Positions 42,081-50,521 of a stretch of 64,000 nucleotides of DNA are shown in pieces. Under the pieces are notes generated by a model that made no database searches, had not been told where the DNA came from, and was given only the letters and a program-made list of their open reading frames with translations. The translations under genes were made by a program, and so were the position numbers. Where the stretch lies: assembly GCA_963921355.3 (NCBI GenBank), contig OZ001190.1, forward strand, positions 2,418,001-2,482,000. The letters run 5' to 3'. This DNA is from CAWUEZ02 sp963921355 (GTDB lineage: Bacteria > Pseudomonadota > Alphaproteobacteria > Thalassobaculales > Thalassobaculaceae). Numbering within the stretch: the stretch's first letter is position 1; the number at the start of each line of letters is the position of its first letter.

Positions 42081-42941
42081 ATGACTTACGATCGACTGGG
42101 CCGGCCCGCGCCGTCGCCGGCGGACGTGCCGCCGGCGGCCGAAGCTGCGACGGGTATCAAGGACGGTGGGGTCAAAGGTGGCGCGGCCACTCCCAATGCC
42201 GCTCGGTTGGCGCGCCGCGGCGCATCATCGTCGAGGCCGGGCGATACGGGTAAGCCGCGGGCATCCGGCGGCATTCGACGCAGCGCGTCTCTGCGAATTC
42301 TGCCGGTGACCGCCTTCGTCGCGGCTCTCGTGCTCAGCGTGAAGGTCGCTGACCTTTGGGAACGGCGCGATGGTGTCGAGCCGGCGATCACCGTCGGCGC
42401 CCCGGCCGTCGCGCAAAACACGGAGGCCGCGGCCGCCGATGATGCCGAGGCCCCGATACAGATCGCCCAAAGCGATCAGGCGTCGCGGCCGGAGACTGAC
42501 GCGGGCGACCGGGTCGACCCCTTCAATCTTGGCAAGTCGCAGATCGAGTTGCTGCAGAGCCTCGCAGACCGCAGGCAGGAACTCGAGGAACGCGAACGCG
42601 TCCTGGTTCAACGCGAAGGGCTGCTGACGGCGGCTGAACACCGGATCGAGAAGAAGATTGGCGAGCTCAACGAGATCAAGGCTGAGATAGAAGCCCTGAT
42701 CCGGACCTATGACGAACAGGAGGAAGAGCAGCTCGGCAGCCTGGTGAAGATCTACGAGACCATGAAGCCGAAGGACGCTGCGCGGATCTTCGACGAACTC
42801 GATATGGACGTGTTGCTTCAGGTCATCGAGCGGATGAAAGCGTCGAAAACTGCGCCGGTGCTGGCCAATATGACGCCGGAACGTGCCAAAGAAGTCACTT
42901 CCAGGATTGCCGAACGACGCCAAATGCCCGATATCAACTGA
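42081..42941 (+). CDS. MotE/MgtE-N-like periplasmic flagellar protein
   Basis: This 286-residue protein has one membrane helix near residue 75 (ILPVTAFVAALVLSVKVADL), a coiled coil (ADRRQELEERERVLVQREGL and on to LIRTYDEQEEEQLGSLVKIY) and a C-terminal MgtE-N-type domain (KDAARIFDELDMDVLLQVIE, NMTPERAKEVTSRIAERR). This is the MotE architecture; in Sinorhizobium MotE is a periplasmic chaperone and motility factor for MotC. A similar stator- or ring-related role here is inference. It starts 1 base after the preceding stop. Confidence 0.78.
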   Translation: MTYDRLGRPAPSPADVPPAAEAATGIKDGGVKGGAATPNAARLARRGASSSRPGDTGKPRASGGIRRSASLRILPVTAFVAALVLSVKVADLWERRDGVEPAITVGAPAVAQNTEAAAADDAEAPIQIAQSDQASRPETDAGDRVDPFNLGKSQIELLQSLADRRQELEERERVLVQREGLLTAAEHRIEKKIGELNEIKAEIEALIRTYDEQEEEQLGSLVKIYETMKPKDAARIFDELDMDVLLQVIERMKASKTAPVLANMTPERAKEVTSRIAERRQMPDIN

Positions 42942-42990
42942 GCAACCTTAGGACGGGCTCGGGGAAAAAGAGCGCATTTAATTTATCTCG

Positions 42991-43005
42991 TTTACAACCC
43001 TTTAA
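42991..43005. promoter_or_regulatory. CtrA-like box TTTA-N7-TTAA upstream of cheY
   Basis: Seven of eight positions match TTAA-N7-TTAA. It lies 79 bases before the cheY ATG. A GCGTCC/GGACGC hairpin (43036-43052) lies between it and the gene. Confidence 0.4.
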
Positions 43006-43083
43006 TCCCCTTCGCATAGGGTAGCGCCAGTCAGGGCGTCCGAACTGGACGCGTGCCAGTTGTGAGCATGAAAGAGACGGCGG

Positions 43084-43470
43084 ATGGCGGTCGACAAGAG
43101 CATGGCGGTTCTCATCGTCGATGATTACAAGACGATGCTGAGAATCATCCGGAACTTGTTGCGTCAACTTGGATTCAACAATGTCGAGGAAGCGTCGGAC
43201 GGCGCGACTGCCTTGCAGAAGATGCGCCGGCAGGACTTTGGCCTGGTCATTTCGGACTGGAACATGGAGCCGATGACCGGCCTGCAGCTTCTCAAGGAAG
43301 TCCGGTCGGACGACAAGCTCAAGGGCACGCCGTTCATAATGGTGACGGCTGAGAGCAAGACGGAGAACGTGATCGCCGCCAAAAAAGCGGGCGTGAACAA
43401 TTACATCGTCAAGCCGTTCAATGCCGCCACCCTGAAGACGAAGATGACGGCTGTCATCGGCGACTTCTGA
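43084..43470 (+). CDS. cheY: Chemotaxis response regulator CheY
   Basis: This 128-residue single receiver domain has the acidic pair D13-D14 (AVLIVDDYKTMLRIIRNLLR), phosphoacceptor D58 in LVISDWNMEPMTG, the switch Thr in MVTAES and the conserved Lys in YIVKPF. The length and NWEM-type loop fit motor-binding CheY. It leads the cheY / CheZ-like / motB-like / motB / repeat-protein operon, so switch control and stator are co-encoded. Confidence 0.94.
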   Translation: MAVDKSMAVLIVDDYKTMLRIIRNLLRQLGFNNVEEASDGATALQKMRRQDFGLVISDWNMEPMTGLQLLKEVRSDDKLKGTPFIMVTAESKTENVIAAKKAGVNNYIVKPFNAATLKTKMTAVIGDF

Positions 43471-43492
43471 TCTCGAAAACCAGGACGAGACG

Positions 43493-43921
43493 ATGACGTC
43501 TCACTCAGAGTCGGACGACGATCCCAGGGCCCGAGCCTTGCTCGAGATCGCCGCAATGGACGATGAGTTGCAGCGCGCCTTCGATCGCGTCCTGGATGCC
43601 GCTGAAGCGATTCTCGTGCTCGACGAAAACGGGCCGGATGATGGCGCCAGCGGCATCAGCGCGGCCGTCGACGAACTGTTCGAGGCCGCTGCCATGCGGG
43701 ACATCGTCGGGCAGCGCTTGACCGCGGTACGTAGGGCGGTCGAGTCGCTCACCGATTTGTCTGCATCTGAGGTGCAAACAAAAGATGACAAATCCCGGAA
43801 AATAGAGGAAAAATCAGAGCACGAGTCGGCCTCGGACAGTAAGTTGCTCAACGGTCCTCAACTGCCGGGCGAAGCCAAGAGCCAATCGGAGGTCGACGCG
43901 CTGTTCGATAACCTCGACTAG
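43493..43921 (+). CDS. Short CheZ-like CheY phosphatase
   Basis: This 142-residue acidic helical protein is encoded 22 bases after cheY. Residues 64-76 (EAAAMRDIVGQRL) carry D70 and Q74 as D-x-x-G-Q, matching the CheZ catalytic D143/Q147 (DLTGQ). The C-terminus SQSEVDALFDNLD resembles the CheZ CheY-binding tail (QDQVDDLLDSL). A polar linker rich in Lys/Glu/Ser connects the two. It is about two thirds of E. coli CheZ length; the long hairpin is shortened. Family assignment is by motif and position. Confidence 0.75.
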   Translation: MTSHSESDDDPRARALLEIAAMDDELQRAFDRVLDAAEAILVLDENGPDDGASGISAAVDELFEAAAMRDIVGQRLTAVRRAVESLTDLSASEVQTKDDKSRKIEEKSEHESASDSKLLNGPQLPGEAKSQSEVDALFDNLD

Positions 43922-43927
43922 GCGCGG

Positions 43928-44572
43928 ATGTTCACAGTCCGAGCGGAACGCAAGGAACCAGACAAAGGAAGCAGCCACCCGCTGTTTCTGAGCCTTTTTC
44001 TGCTGCTGCTGGCGTTCTTTATCCTGTTGAATGCGATGTCCTCCGTTGAACAGGGCCGAAGCAACCAGGTGCTGCAGAGCGTTCAGGACGCTTTCCCGTC
44101 AGCCTATCGCAGCCAAATTCGTGAGAGCATGCTGCCGGATGAGCCTGGGCAGGCCATCGGCGAAGCCCTCCAAGCCGCGATCGGCACTGTGTTCCGCGAT
44201 GCGCTACCGGTCGCCGAGCTTTCGGTGGACTCCTCGGGGAACCCGCTGTTCGTGTCCGTTCCGGCGCGCCGGGTGTACTCTGCGGCGGCCGGCGGCGTGA
44301 CGCCGGCGCTGGACCAGCTTGCCGAGCGCCTGGCGCCGGTGGTCAACCAACCTCCGGCGGGATCGGTGCTTGAAGTGCAGGTCCTGTTCGGTGCCGATCC
44401 GTCCGCGGCCTCGGAGGAACGCGCGGATCTCGTCTTCAGGGCCAGCGAGACGATCCGAGCGTTTCTCCAAGCCGAAATGGCGGCGGCCGTCTTGTCCACG
44501 GGACTGGAGCCGGGGGCGACCGACACCGTTCGGTTTGTTTTCCGTACGCGGCCATCGGAGTCCGGGCAATGA
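43928..44572 (+). CDS. MotB-like protein lacking the channel aspartate
   Basis: This 214-residue protein has an N-terminal membrane helix HPLFLSLFLLLLAFFILLNA that aligns with the MotB helix of the next gene (WLITLVDLVSLMLAFFVLRF). At the position of the MotB proton-binding Asp (D39 there) it has Ser22. The periplasmic part lacks a recognisable OmpA peptidoglycan-binding motif, although a beta/alpha pattern remains. Its stop overlaps the MotB start (ATGA), implying equal production. A hetero-dimeric stator subunit or an assembly partner are possibilities; neither is proven. Confidence 0.7.
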   Translation: MFTVRAERKEPDKGSSHPLFLSLFLLLLAFFILLNAMSSVEQGRSNQVLQSVQDAFPSAYRSQIRESMLPDEPGQAIGEALQAAIGTVFRDALPVAELSVDSSGNPLFVSVPARRVYSAAAGGVTPALDQLAERLAPVVNQPPAGSVLEVQVLFGADPSAASEERADLVFRASETIRAFLQAEMAAAVLSTGLEPGATDTVRFVFRTRPSESGQ

Positions 44573-45327
44573 CAGTGCGCCTGACTCAAGCATCGGCTGC
44601 GGTGCGCACTGGCGAACCCAAGCTGGATCGTCGGGCGGGCCGCAAGTATGGCGGAGGCCCGGGTTGGCTGATCACGCTGGTCGACCTGGTCTCCCTGATG
44701 CTGGCGTTTTTCGTCCTGCGGTTCGCCATGATGACCATCGACGGCCCGCAATATCAGGCCGCCGCCGGGTCGATCGTTGAAGGCTTGAACCGCCGCGTCG
44801 CTGTTATCGAGCAGGGGCCGCCCGTCGAACGGACGGTTGAGGGAGAACGTACCCGGCGCGGATTTGCGCTGGCCTATCTGGAACCGATCCTGACCGCCAA
44901 GATGGCCGACGATCCGATGCTGGCGCGGGCCCGCATTGTTCGCTCCGGCAGTCGGTTGGTCATTTCGCTGCCAGCCGACGTGTTGTTCCCTGTCGGTGGG
45001 GCGGCGTTGACCGACGATGCCAAGCAGGCCATCGCAGTGCTGACGACCGCTCTTGAGACGCTGCCGAACCAGATCGATGTGGTGGGCCATGCGGACCCGC
45101 AGCCGATGACCGGGAGCGGCCGTTATTCCTCGAACTGGGAGCTGTCCCTGGCCCGTGCGGATGCCGTGGCGCACCAGCTTATGGAGACCGGTTTCCCGCG
45201 CATGCCGACGGTCGAGGGGGTCGGTGACAGCCGTTTCTATACCGTCTCTCCGACCCTGGAACTGGATCGTCGTTACGTCCTGGCCCGCCGGGTCGACATC
45301 GTGATCTTTCCGGAGCGGGCGCAATGA
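44569..45327 (+). CDS. motB: Stator protein MotB (OmpA domain)
   Basis: This 252-residue protein has a cytoplasmic basic N-terminus, a membrane helix with the proton-binding Asp (D39 in WLITLVDLVSLMLAFF), and a C-terminal OmpA-like domain (ISLPADVLFPVGGAALTDDA, QIDVVGHADPQPM, SNWELSLARADAVAHQLMET). This is the functional-looking MotB partner of the MotA at 9380. It overlaps its neighbours on both sides with ATGA junctions, placing three proteins in strict coupling. Confidence 0.9.
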   Translation: MTVRLTQASAAVRTGEPKLDRRAGRKYGGGPGWLITLVDLVSLMLAFFVLRFAMMTIDGPQYQAAAGSIVEGLNRRVAVIEQGPPVERTVEGERTRRGFALAYLEPILTAKMADDPMLARARIVRSGSRLVISLPADVLFPVGGAALTDDAKQAIAVLTTALETLPNQIDVVGHADPQPMTGSGRYSSNWELSLARADAVAHQLMETGFPRMPTVEGVGDSRFYTVSPTLELDRRYVLARRVDIVIFPERAQ

Positions 45328-48300
45328 CCGGCCGGGGCTTATTGCTGGCAGCGATCCTGGCGGTTGTGGCTGCCGGGCTGTTCGCGCCCGCCCACGCGGT
45401 TCCCGTGTCGGTCTCGGGCAGCGAGACGGAACAGTCTGAGCGGCTGGTCTTTGACTGGCCAGTTGCCGTCGAGTACTCCGCGGAACGGTTCGGCAACACG
45501 CTGGTCGTGCGATTCTCGCAGCCGATCGAGGCGGACATGGCGGCCGCCGCCACAGGATTGGGACGGTTCATTGCCGGCGGCCGTATTGGACGCGACGGTC
45601 GCAGTGCTGTCATCGAACTGACCGGAGATCATCGCCTGCAGAGTTCTCGCGACGGCAACCGGATCGTCATCGATCTCTCCGATCGGACGGCCCCCGCGCG
45701 CCCTCCAGCCGCGAGTTCCGCCGGATCATCGCAGACCGCTCAGCCTGCTGCGGCGGTCGCACCGCCACTCGGCGTTCGGTACGGGCGGCACGATGCCTAT
45801 GACCGGATCGTGTTCGACTGGACCGCACCGGTCGGTTTCCGCGTTGAGAATGGATCCGGGCAGTCCCGAATCCTGTTTGATCGACCCGCACAGGTTGACG
45901 ATGCGGCCGTTCGCCGGCGGTTGCCGGCACCGCTGCGGGGCTTCGAGAGCGCAAATGAGGCGACGGGGTTGGCGGTGACCGTTCCGGTCCCATCTGGACG
46001 GTCGATCAACGCCTTTCGCGCCGGTACGCGGGTCGTGGTGGACGTCCTGCGGGGCGGCGGTGGTCAGCAGCCTGCCGTATCGGCCCCGGCTCAACAGGCG
46101 CCACCGGCGGTTCCTCCTGCCAATGTCGCGGCGCCTTCGCCGCCACCCGCCGAGGCAGCGCCGACAACATCGCCGCCGCAAGCCGCCGGCACACCGTCAG
46201 GCGTACCACCGGCCACGCTGCCCAGTTCGCCGCCGGCGGCCGCGGAGCCCAGCAGTGCGCCAATCGCTCCAGCGCCAGCGGCCGCCCCACCCCCAGCCGC
46301 TGCTCCGGCACCGGCGCTGACCGCCCAACCGAGCCCGGCGCCGCCACCTCCGCCGTCGAATGGACAGCCCATTCAAGGACTCGCGGATAGCGATCCGGCG
46401 TCGCGAGAGACCAACCTGCCGACCGTGGACGCCTCCATTCCCGACCAGGAGGGGACGGATGACGCCGTGCCGGACTCCTCGACCCGTATGGACGTGGTCG
46501 CCAACGGTAATACCGGGACCATCGGCGGCCCGCCTCTGGCGGTCGTCCGTCTGAACAATGCTGAAGCGGTTTCATTGAGGTTCGGCTTTGAAGAACCGGT
46601 GGCCGCGGTGGTGTTTCCGCGGGCCGGGTACATCTGGGTGGGCTTCGACCAGGCCGTCACGATGGACTTCTCGGCGTTGGCCGGCATCAACAAGGAGATC
46701 GTGGGCCAGCCCCAGCAGATCCCCGTGGCCAGCGGCTCGGCGGTCCGGCTGCCGGTGGTAGACGGCGTGAACGCCCGGGTGTGGCGCGACGGGGAAGCCT
46801 GGGTGCTCGATCTGCAGCCTCAGGCCTCTCGCCCCGACGTGCCCTTGCGGGTCGACGCCCAGATGGTGAGTCCCCAGGGTCCCCGGCTGTTCATTCCGGT
46901 GGACGGGATCGGCCAGCCGATTGTGGTGCGCGACCCGGAAGTCGGCGACGGTCTGTTCATGATTCCGGTGACGCCGTTGTCCCGTGGGATCGACGGGGAT
47001 CGCACCTACTCGGATCTGTCGTTGCTGGCCTCGCTTCAGGGCGTGGTTGTGCGCCCGGGACGGGCGGACATTGAATTTCGGGTCCTGCCGGACGGGATCG
47101 CACTTACACGCGACGGCGGCATGCTCCTGTCGGGGGCGGCTCCCCGTTCCAGCGACGAGCTCTTCACCGGGAACCGCTTCCAAGGCCTGTCTGCCGGATT
47201 GCCCCCGGGCCGGATCTTCGACATGAGCAATTGGCGGCTGGGCGACGACAACGAATACCTCGATCGGCGGCAGGCGCTGCAGATCCGGATCTCCGAGGCC
47301 ACCAGCATCTCGCGCAGCAGTCCGAGGCTCGAGCTGGCCCAGTTCTATTTCTCTCGTGGACTTTCGTCGGAGGCAATCGGTCTGCTGCGGACCATCGAGC
47401 AGTCTGACGAGGACCTCGCGAACCGCCCGGACGTGAAGGCCCTGCGTGGCGCGGCGAGCTTCATGCTGGGCCGCTATGCGGAGGCCGAGGATTACCTGGA
47501 TGACGTGTCGCTGAACGGCTTCTCCGAGGCCGAGTTGTGGCGCGGCGCGGCGACCGCGGGCCAGGGCAAGTGGGACGAAGCGGTCGAGCACTTCGCACGA
47601 GCCGGCGAGATTCCGGGCGGCTACCCGAGAAACTTCACGACTGATCTGGCGATGCTCGCGGCCGAGGCGGCCATCCGGGCGGGTGATTTCCGCGGAGCGG
47701 GCGCGTTTCTGGACGTGATCTCGGAAGGCACGCCGACCCCAGGAGAGCGGGCGCGGCTGGACTTCCTGCGCGGCCGCGTGCTGCACGCGTTCGGGGACCT
47801 CGAAGCGGCGCTGGACATCTGGGATCGATTGGCATCTGGCGAGGACCGCTGGGCGCGGGTCAGATCAGAACGGGCCCTGATTCAGCACGCCCTCGACGAC
47901 GGCCGGATTTCGATCAAGCAGGCGGCCGACCGGCTGGACGAACTGCGGTATGCCTGGCGCGGCGACCGGCTCGAGTTCGCTTTGTTGCGCGACCTCGGCC
48001 GGTTGCGGTTGCAGGAGAACGAGTACGAGGAAGGACTGGCGGCGCTGCGCCAGGCCGTGACGAACTTCCCCGATCATAAGGAGGCGCGAGACGTCGCGTT
48101 CGAACTGACGCAGGCCTTCGGTGATATCTTCACCGGTGGTGCGGCCGAGGGCATGACGCCGCTCCAGGCATTGTCCCTCTATGATGAGTTTCGGGAGCTG
48201 ACGCCTGTCGGCGAGGCCGGGGACGTGATCATCGAAGCCCTGGCCGACCGGCTGGTTCGGGTCGACCTTCTGGATCGCGCCGCCCGGCTTCTCGACCGCC

Positions 48301-48920
48301 AGGTTAAGTTCCGGTTGCAGGGCACCGAGAAGGCGCGGGTCGGAGCGCGGCTGGCCCTGATCCTGCTGTTGGATCGTCAGCCGGAAAGTGCGATCCGGGC
48401 GCTCGACGAAAGTGTCGCGCCGGGCCTCGGACGGGTCCTGGCCCAGGAGCGCCGCCGTCTCCGGGCTCGAGCCATCTTTGAGTTGGGGGATGCCCAGGGC
48501 GCCTTGAAGCTGATGGCCGACGACAAGAGCCGGGAAGCGAATCTGTTGCGCGCCGACATCTACTGGCGGACCCAGGACTGGATCGAGGCCGCCAAGGTGT
48601 TCCGGGCTCTGGTCGGCGCCGCCGGACGGGATGGACGACGGCTCACTCAGGAGCAGGCGACGTTCATCGTCAATTGGGCCGTCTCGCTGGCTCTCAGCGA
48701 CAACGACCAGGGGCTGAACCGCCTGCGCCAGATCTATGGCACCCAGATGGAGAACACACCCTTCCGCGAGGCGTTCCGCCTGATCACCAACAATACCGAC
48801 AGCGGACCCGACGAATTCCTGCGGCTGTCCGAGAGGTTTGAGGAAATCGGGCGGTTCCAGGCGTTCCTGTCGAGCTATCGCGACAAGCTCAAGCAAGGTC
48901 CGCTGAGCGCGACCAACTGA
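45324..48920 (+). CDS. Giant exported protein with AMIN-like and TPR-like regions
   Basis: This 1198-residue protein has a signal peptide (LLLAAILAVVAAGLFAPAHA). Two related beta-rich units follow, at about 35-115 (RLVFDWPVAVEYSAERFGNT) and 155-245 (RIVFDWTAPVGFRVENGSGQ), of AMIN-like pattern. A Pro/Ala linker spans about 245-355 and a third such region about 400-490. The C-terminal half, from about residue 670, is helical repeats of TPR type (SSEAIGLLRTIEQSDEDLAN, NEYEEGLAALRQAVTNFPDH). It starts inside the motB stop (ATGA). Context suggests a periplasmic motor or cell-wall scaffold; the function is not known. Confidence 0.75.
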   Translation: MTGRGLLLAAILAVVAAGLFAPAHAVPVSVSGSETEQSERLVFDWPVAVEYSAERFGNTLVVRFSQPIEADMAAAATGLGRFIAGGRIGRDGRSAVIELTGDHRLQSSRDGNRIVIDLSDRTAPARPPAASSAGSSQTAQPAAAVAPPLGVRYGRHDAYDRIVFDWTAPVGFRVENGSGQSRILFDRPAQVDDAAVRRRLPAPLRGFESANEATGLAVTVPVPSGRSINAFRAGTRVVVDVLRGGGGQQPAVSAPAQQAPPAVPPANVAAPSPPPAEAAPTTSPPQAAGTPSGVPPATLPSSPPAAAEPSSAPIAPAPAAAPPPAAAPAPALTAQPSPAPPPPPSNGQPIQGLADSDPASRETNLPTVDASIPDQEGTDDAVPDSSTRMDVVANGNTGTIGGPPLAVVRLNNAEAVSLRFGFEEPVAAVVFPRAGYIWVGFDQAVTMDFSALAGINKEIVGQPQQIPVASGSAVRLPVVDGVNARVWRDGEAWVLDLQPQASRPDVPLRVDAQMVSPQGPRLFIPVDGIGQPIVVRDPEVGDGLFMIPVTPLSRGIDGDRTYSDLSLLASLQGVVVRPGRADIEFRVLPDGIALTRDGGMLLSGAAPRSSDELFTGNRFQGLSAGLPPGRIFDMSNWRLGDDNEYLDRRQALQIRISEATSISRSSPRLELAQFYFSRGLSSEAIGLLRTIEQSDEDLANRPDVKALRGAASFMLGRYAEAEDYLDDVSLNGFSEAELWRGAATAGQGKWDEAVEHFARAGEIPGGYPRNFTTDLAMLAAEAAIRAGDFRGAGAFLDVISEGTPTPGERARLDFLRGRVLHAFGDLEAALDIWDRLASGEDRWARVRSERALIQHALDDGRISIKQAADRLDELRYAWRGDRLEFALLRDLGRLRLQENEYEEGLAALRQAVTNFPDHKEARDVAFELTQAFGDIFTGGAAEGMTPLQALSLYDEFRELTPVGEAGDVIIEALADRLVRVDLLDRAARLLDRQVKFRLQGTEKARVGARLALILLLDRQPESAIRALDESVAPGLGRVLAQERRRLRARAIFELGDAQGALKLMADDKSREANLLRADIYWRTQDWIEAAKVFRALVGAAGRDGRRLTQEQATFIVNWAVSLALSDNDQGLNRLRQIYGTQMENTPFREAFRLITNNTDSGPDEFLRLSERFEEIGRFQAFLSSYRDKLKQGPLSATN

Positions 48921-48953
48921 CGGGTCTTTTTCTCGGCGTTCAGACGATCCGCA

Positions 48954-49700
48954 CTAAGGACCCAGTCCGAAGCTCCGCACCAGACTTCCGGCGACCATGT
49001 ACCAGCCGTCGACCAGGACGAAGAAGATCAGCTTGAACGGCAGGGCCACGATGATCGGCGGCACCATCATCATGCCCATCGACATCAGGATCGAGGCGAT
49101 CACCATGTCGATGATGACGAAAGGCAGATAGAGCAGAAAGCCGATTTCGAACGCGCGCCGCAGCTCACTGATCATGAACGCCGGAATGAGCACGTGCAGC
49201 GGCGCATTGAGGCCGGTTTCCGCCGGGCCGACCTGCCCGATATCCTGGAACAGTTCGAGGTCCTTCGGGCGCACGTGCTCGATCATGAAGGCACGAAACG
49301 GCGCCATGGTCTCCCGAAACGCCTCCTGCTCGTCGATCTCCTCCTCGATCAGCGGCTGGACACCGTTCTCCCAGGCCGACTCGAGCGGACCCGCCATGAT
49401 GAAGCCAGTCAGGAACAGGGCCAGACTGATGATCACTATATTCGGCGGTGACTGCTGGGTACCCAGGGCGGTCCGCAGCAGCGAGAACACGACCACGATC
49501 CGGGTGAAGGACGTCACCATCACTAGGATGCCGGGTGCGAGCGACAGCAGGGTGATGATCGCCAGCAGCTGAATGATGCGGGCGGTGGTCGACCCGCCGG
49601 GCTCTCCGACATCAAGTGTCAGCGTCTGGGCCGCAGCCGGATCCGTGATTGCGACAATCCCCAGGCTGGCGATCAGCAGCGCAATGAGCCGAATCATCAT
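48954..49700 (-). CDS. fliP: Flagellar export gate protein FliP
   Basis: This 248-residue protein has a cleavable signal peptide, as usual for FliP, then four membrane helices and the FliP signatures LLSLAPGILVMVTSFTRIVV, GTQQSPPNIVIISLALFLTG and ASILMSMGMMMVPPIIVALP. FliP with FliQ and FliR forms the core export channel. Its start overlaps the fliO stop. It is the last gene of the minus-strand group FlhB-like/coiled-coil/fliO/fliP. Confidence 0.97.
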   Translation of the reverse strand: MMIRLIALLIASLGIVAITDPAAAQTLTLDVGEPGGSTTARIIQLLAIITLLSLAPGILVMVTSFTRIVVVFSLLRTALGTQQSPPNIVIISLALFLTGFIMAGPLESAWENGVQPLIEEEIDEQEAFRETMAPFRAFMIEHVRPKDLELFQDIGQVGPAETGLNAPLHVLIPAFMISELRRAFEIGFLLYLPFVIIDMVIASILMSMGMMMVPPIIVALPFKLIFFVLVDGWYMVAGSLVRSFGLGP

Positions 49701-50014
49701 GTGCTCTCAGCCTCGGTCATGGGTTCCGGCGGGCGCCCGTGGACAACAGGAATCCCCCGTTCCACCACCATGTCGCTCTCGCCGCCGACGACGATCAGGT
49801 GTTCGACATCGTCGCGCCGGACCAGGACCAGCCGTCGCCGTCCATCGAGGGCGCGAACTTCCTGAACACGCAGCCTAGGGCCGCTGGATCGGGCCCCCGG
49901 CGACAGGCCGAATCGCTCGAGTCCGTATCGCCGGACCCCCCAATAGAGCACGCCGATCAAGCCCAGGACGAAGCCGAAGGCGAGGAAGAACCGGATGTAC
50001 TCCAAGAAGCCCAT
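49697..50014 (-). CDS. fliO: Flagellar assembly protein FliO
   Basis: This protein of about 105 residues has one membrane helix (FLEYIRFFLAFGFVLGLIGV) and a small basic beta domain (RRLVLVRRDDVEHLIVVGGE). FliO helps assemble the FliP ring. The ATG at 50014 is preferred because family members start just before the helix; 50044 is the alternative, and neither has a strong ribosome site. It overlaps fliP by 4 bases (ATGA). The 198 bases between it and the upstream gene show no clear promoter. Confidence 0.88.
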   Translation of the reverse strand: MGFLEYIRFFLAFGFVLGLIGVLYWGVRRYGLERFGLSPGARSSGPRLRVQEVRALDGRRRLVLVRRDDVEHLIVVGGESDMVVERGIPVVHGRPPEPMTEAEST

Positions 50015-50212
50015 TCGTCCATTGTCGACGTGACTCTTGGACATGCCAAGCGGCGGGCCGCGATCGTCGTGTCGTTGCTGTGTTGGGCCCGACTGGGGAT
50101 CTGCCGGCAGCCGGGGCGGGGACGGAAGCGCGGCTGCGCACCTGGCGCAAAGCTTTGGAATTGGGCGGCAATATCACCGCCATCGGTGTCCCGGATGGCG
50201 GCGGCGAGGGCC

Positions 50213-50521
50213 TCACGTGCGGCGGCGCCGGTTCTGCAGGGCGGCGCCGTACGCGGCTGCCGCCGCGCCGGCCGAATGGCTCGGTGCCGGCGAATCGTCC
50301 GGCGCCGGCATCGATTGCAGGCGCTCGGAGGCAGCGTCGAGCGCGGCGATCAACCGTTCCAAGTCAGGCGCCAAGGCGTGAGCGTCCACCGCCGGCAGGG
50401 CGGTCGCCGCCTGGCACAGCGCAGCAACCCGGTTCTCCAAGGCGGCGCGGTCGACGGCCTGATGGCCGAGGCGCGCGATCTCCGCTTCGAGATCGGTGAT
50501 CTCTTCCAGCAGTCCACTCAC
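50213..50521 (-). CDS. Small helical protein coupled to the FlhB-like gene
   Basis: This 102-residue protein starts with a coiled-coil segment (VSGLLEEITDLEAEIARLGH) and a second helix (LERLIAALDAASERLQ), then a disordered basic tail. The GTG start at 50521 overlaps the stop of the FlhB-like gene as GTGA, which both fixes the start and argues that it is real. I do not recognise the family; size and charge recall small export chaperones, but that is only a suggestion. Confidence 0.6.
   Translation of the reverse strand: MSGLLEEITDLEAEIARLGHQAVDRAALENRVAALCQAATALPAVDAHALAPDLERLIAALDAASERLQSMPAPDDSPAPSHSAGAAAAAYGAALQNRRRRT

Noticed and set aside
43928..45327. The two MotB-type genes as a single frameshifted motB
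   Set aside because: Each has its own complete membrane helix and start, and they join by a regular ATGA overlap; the first also has its own periplasmic domain.
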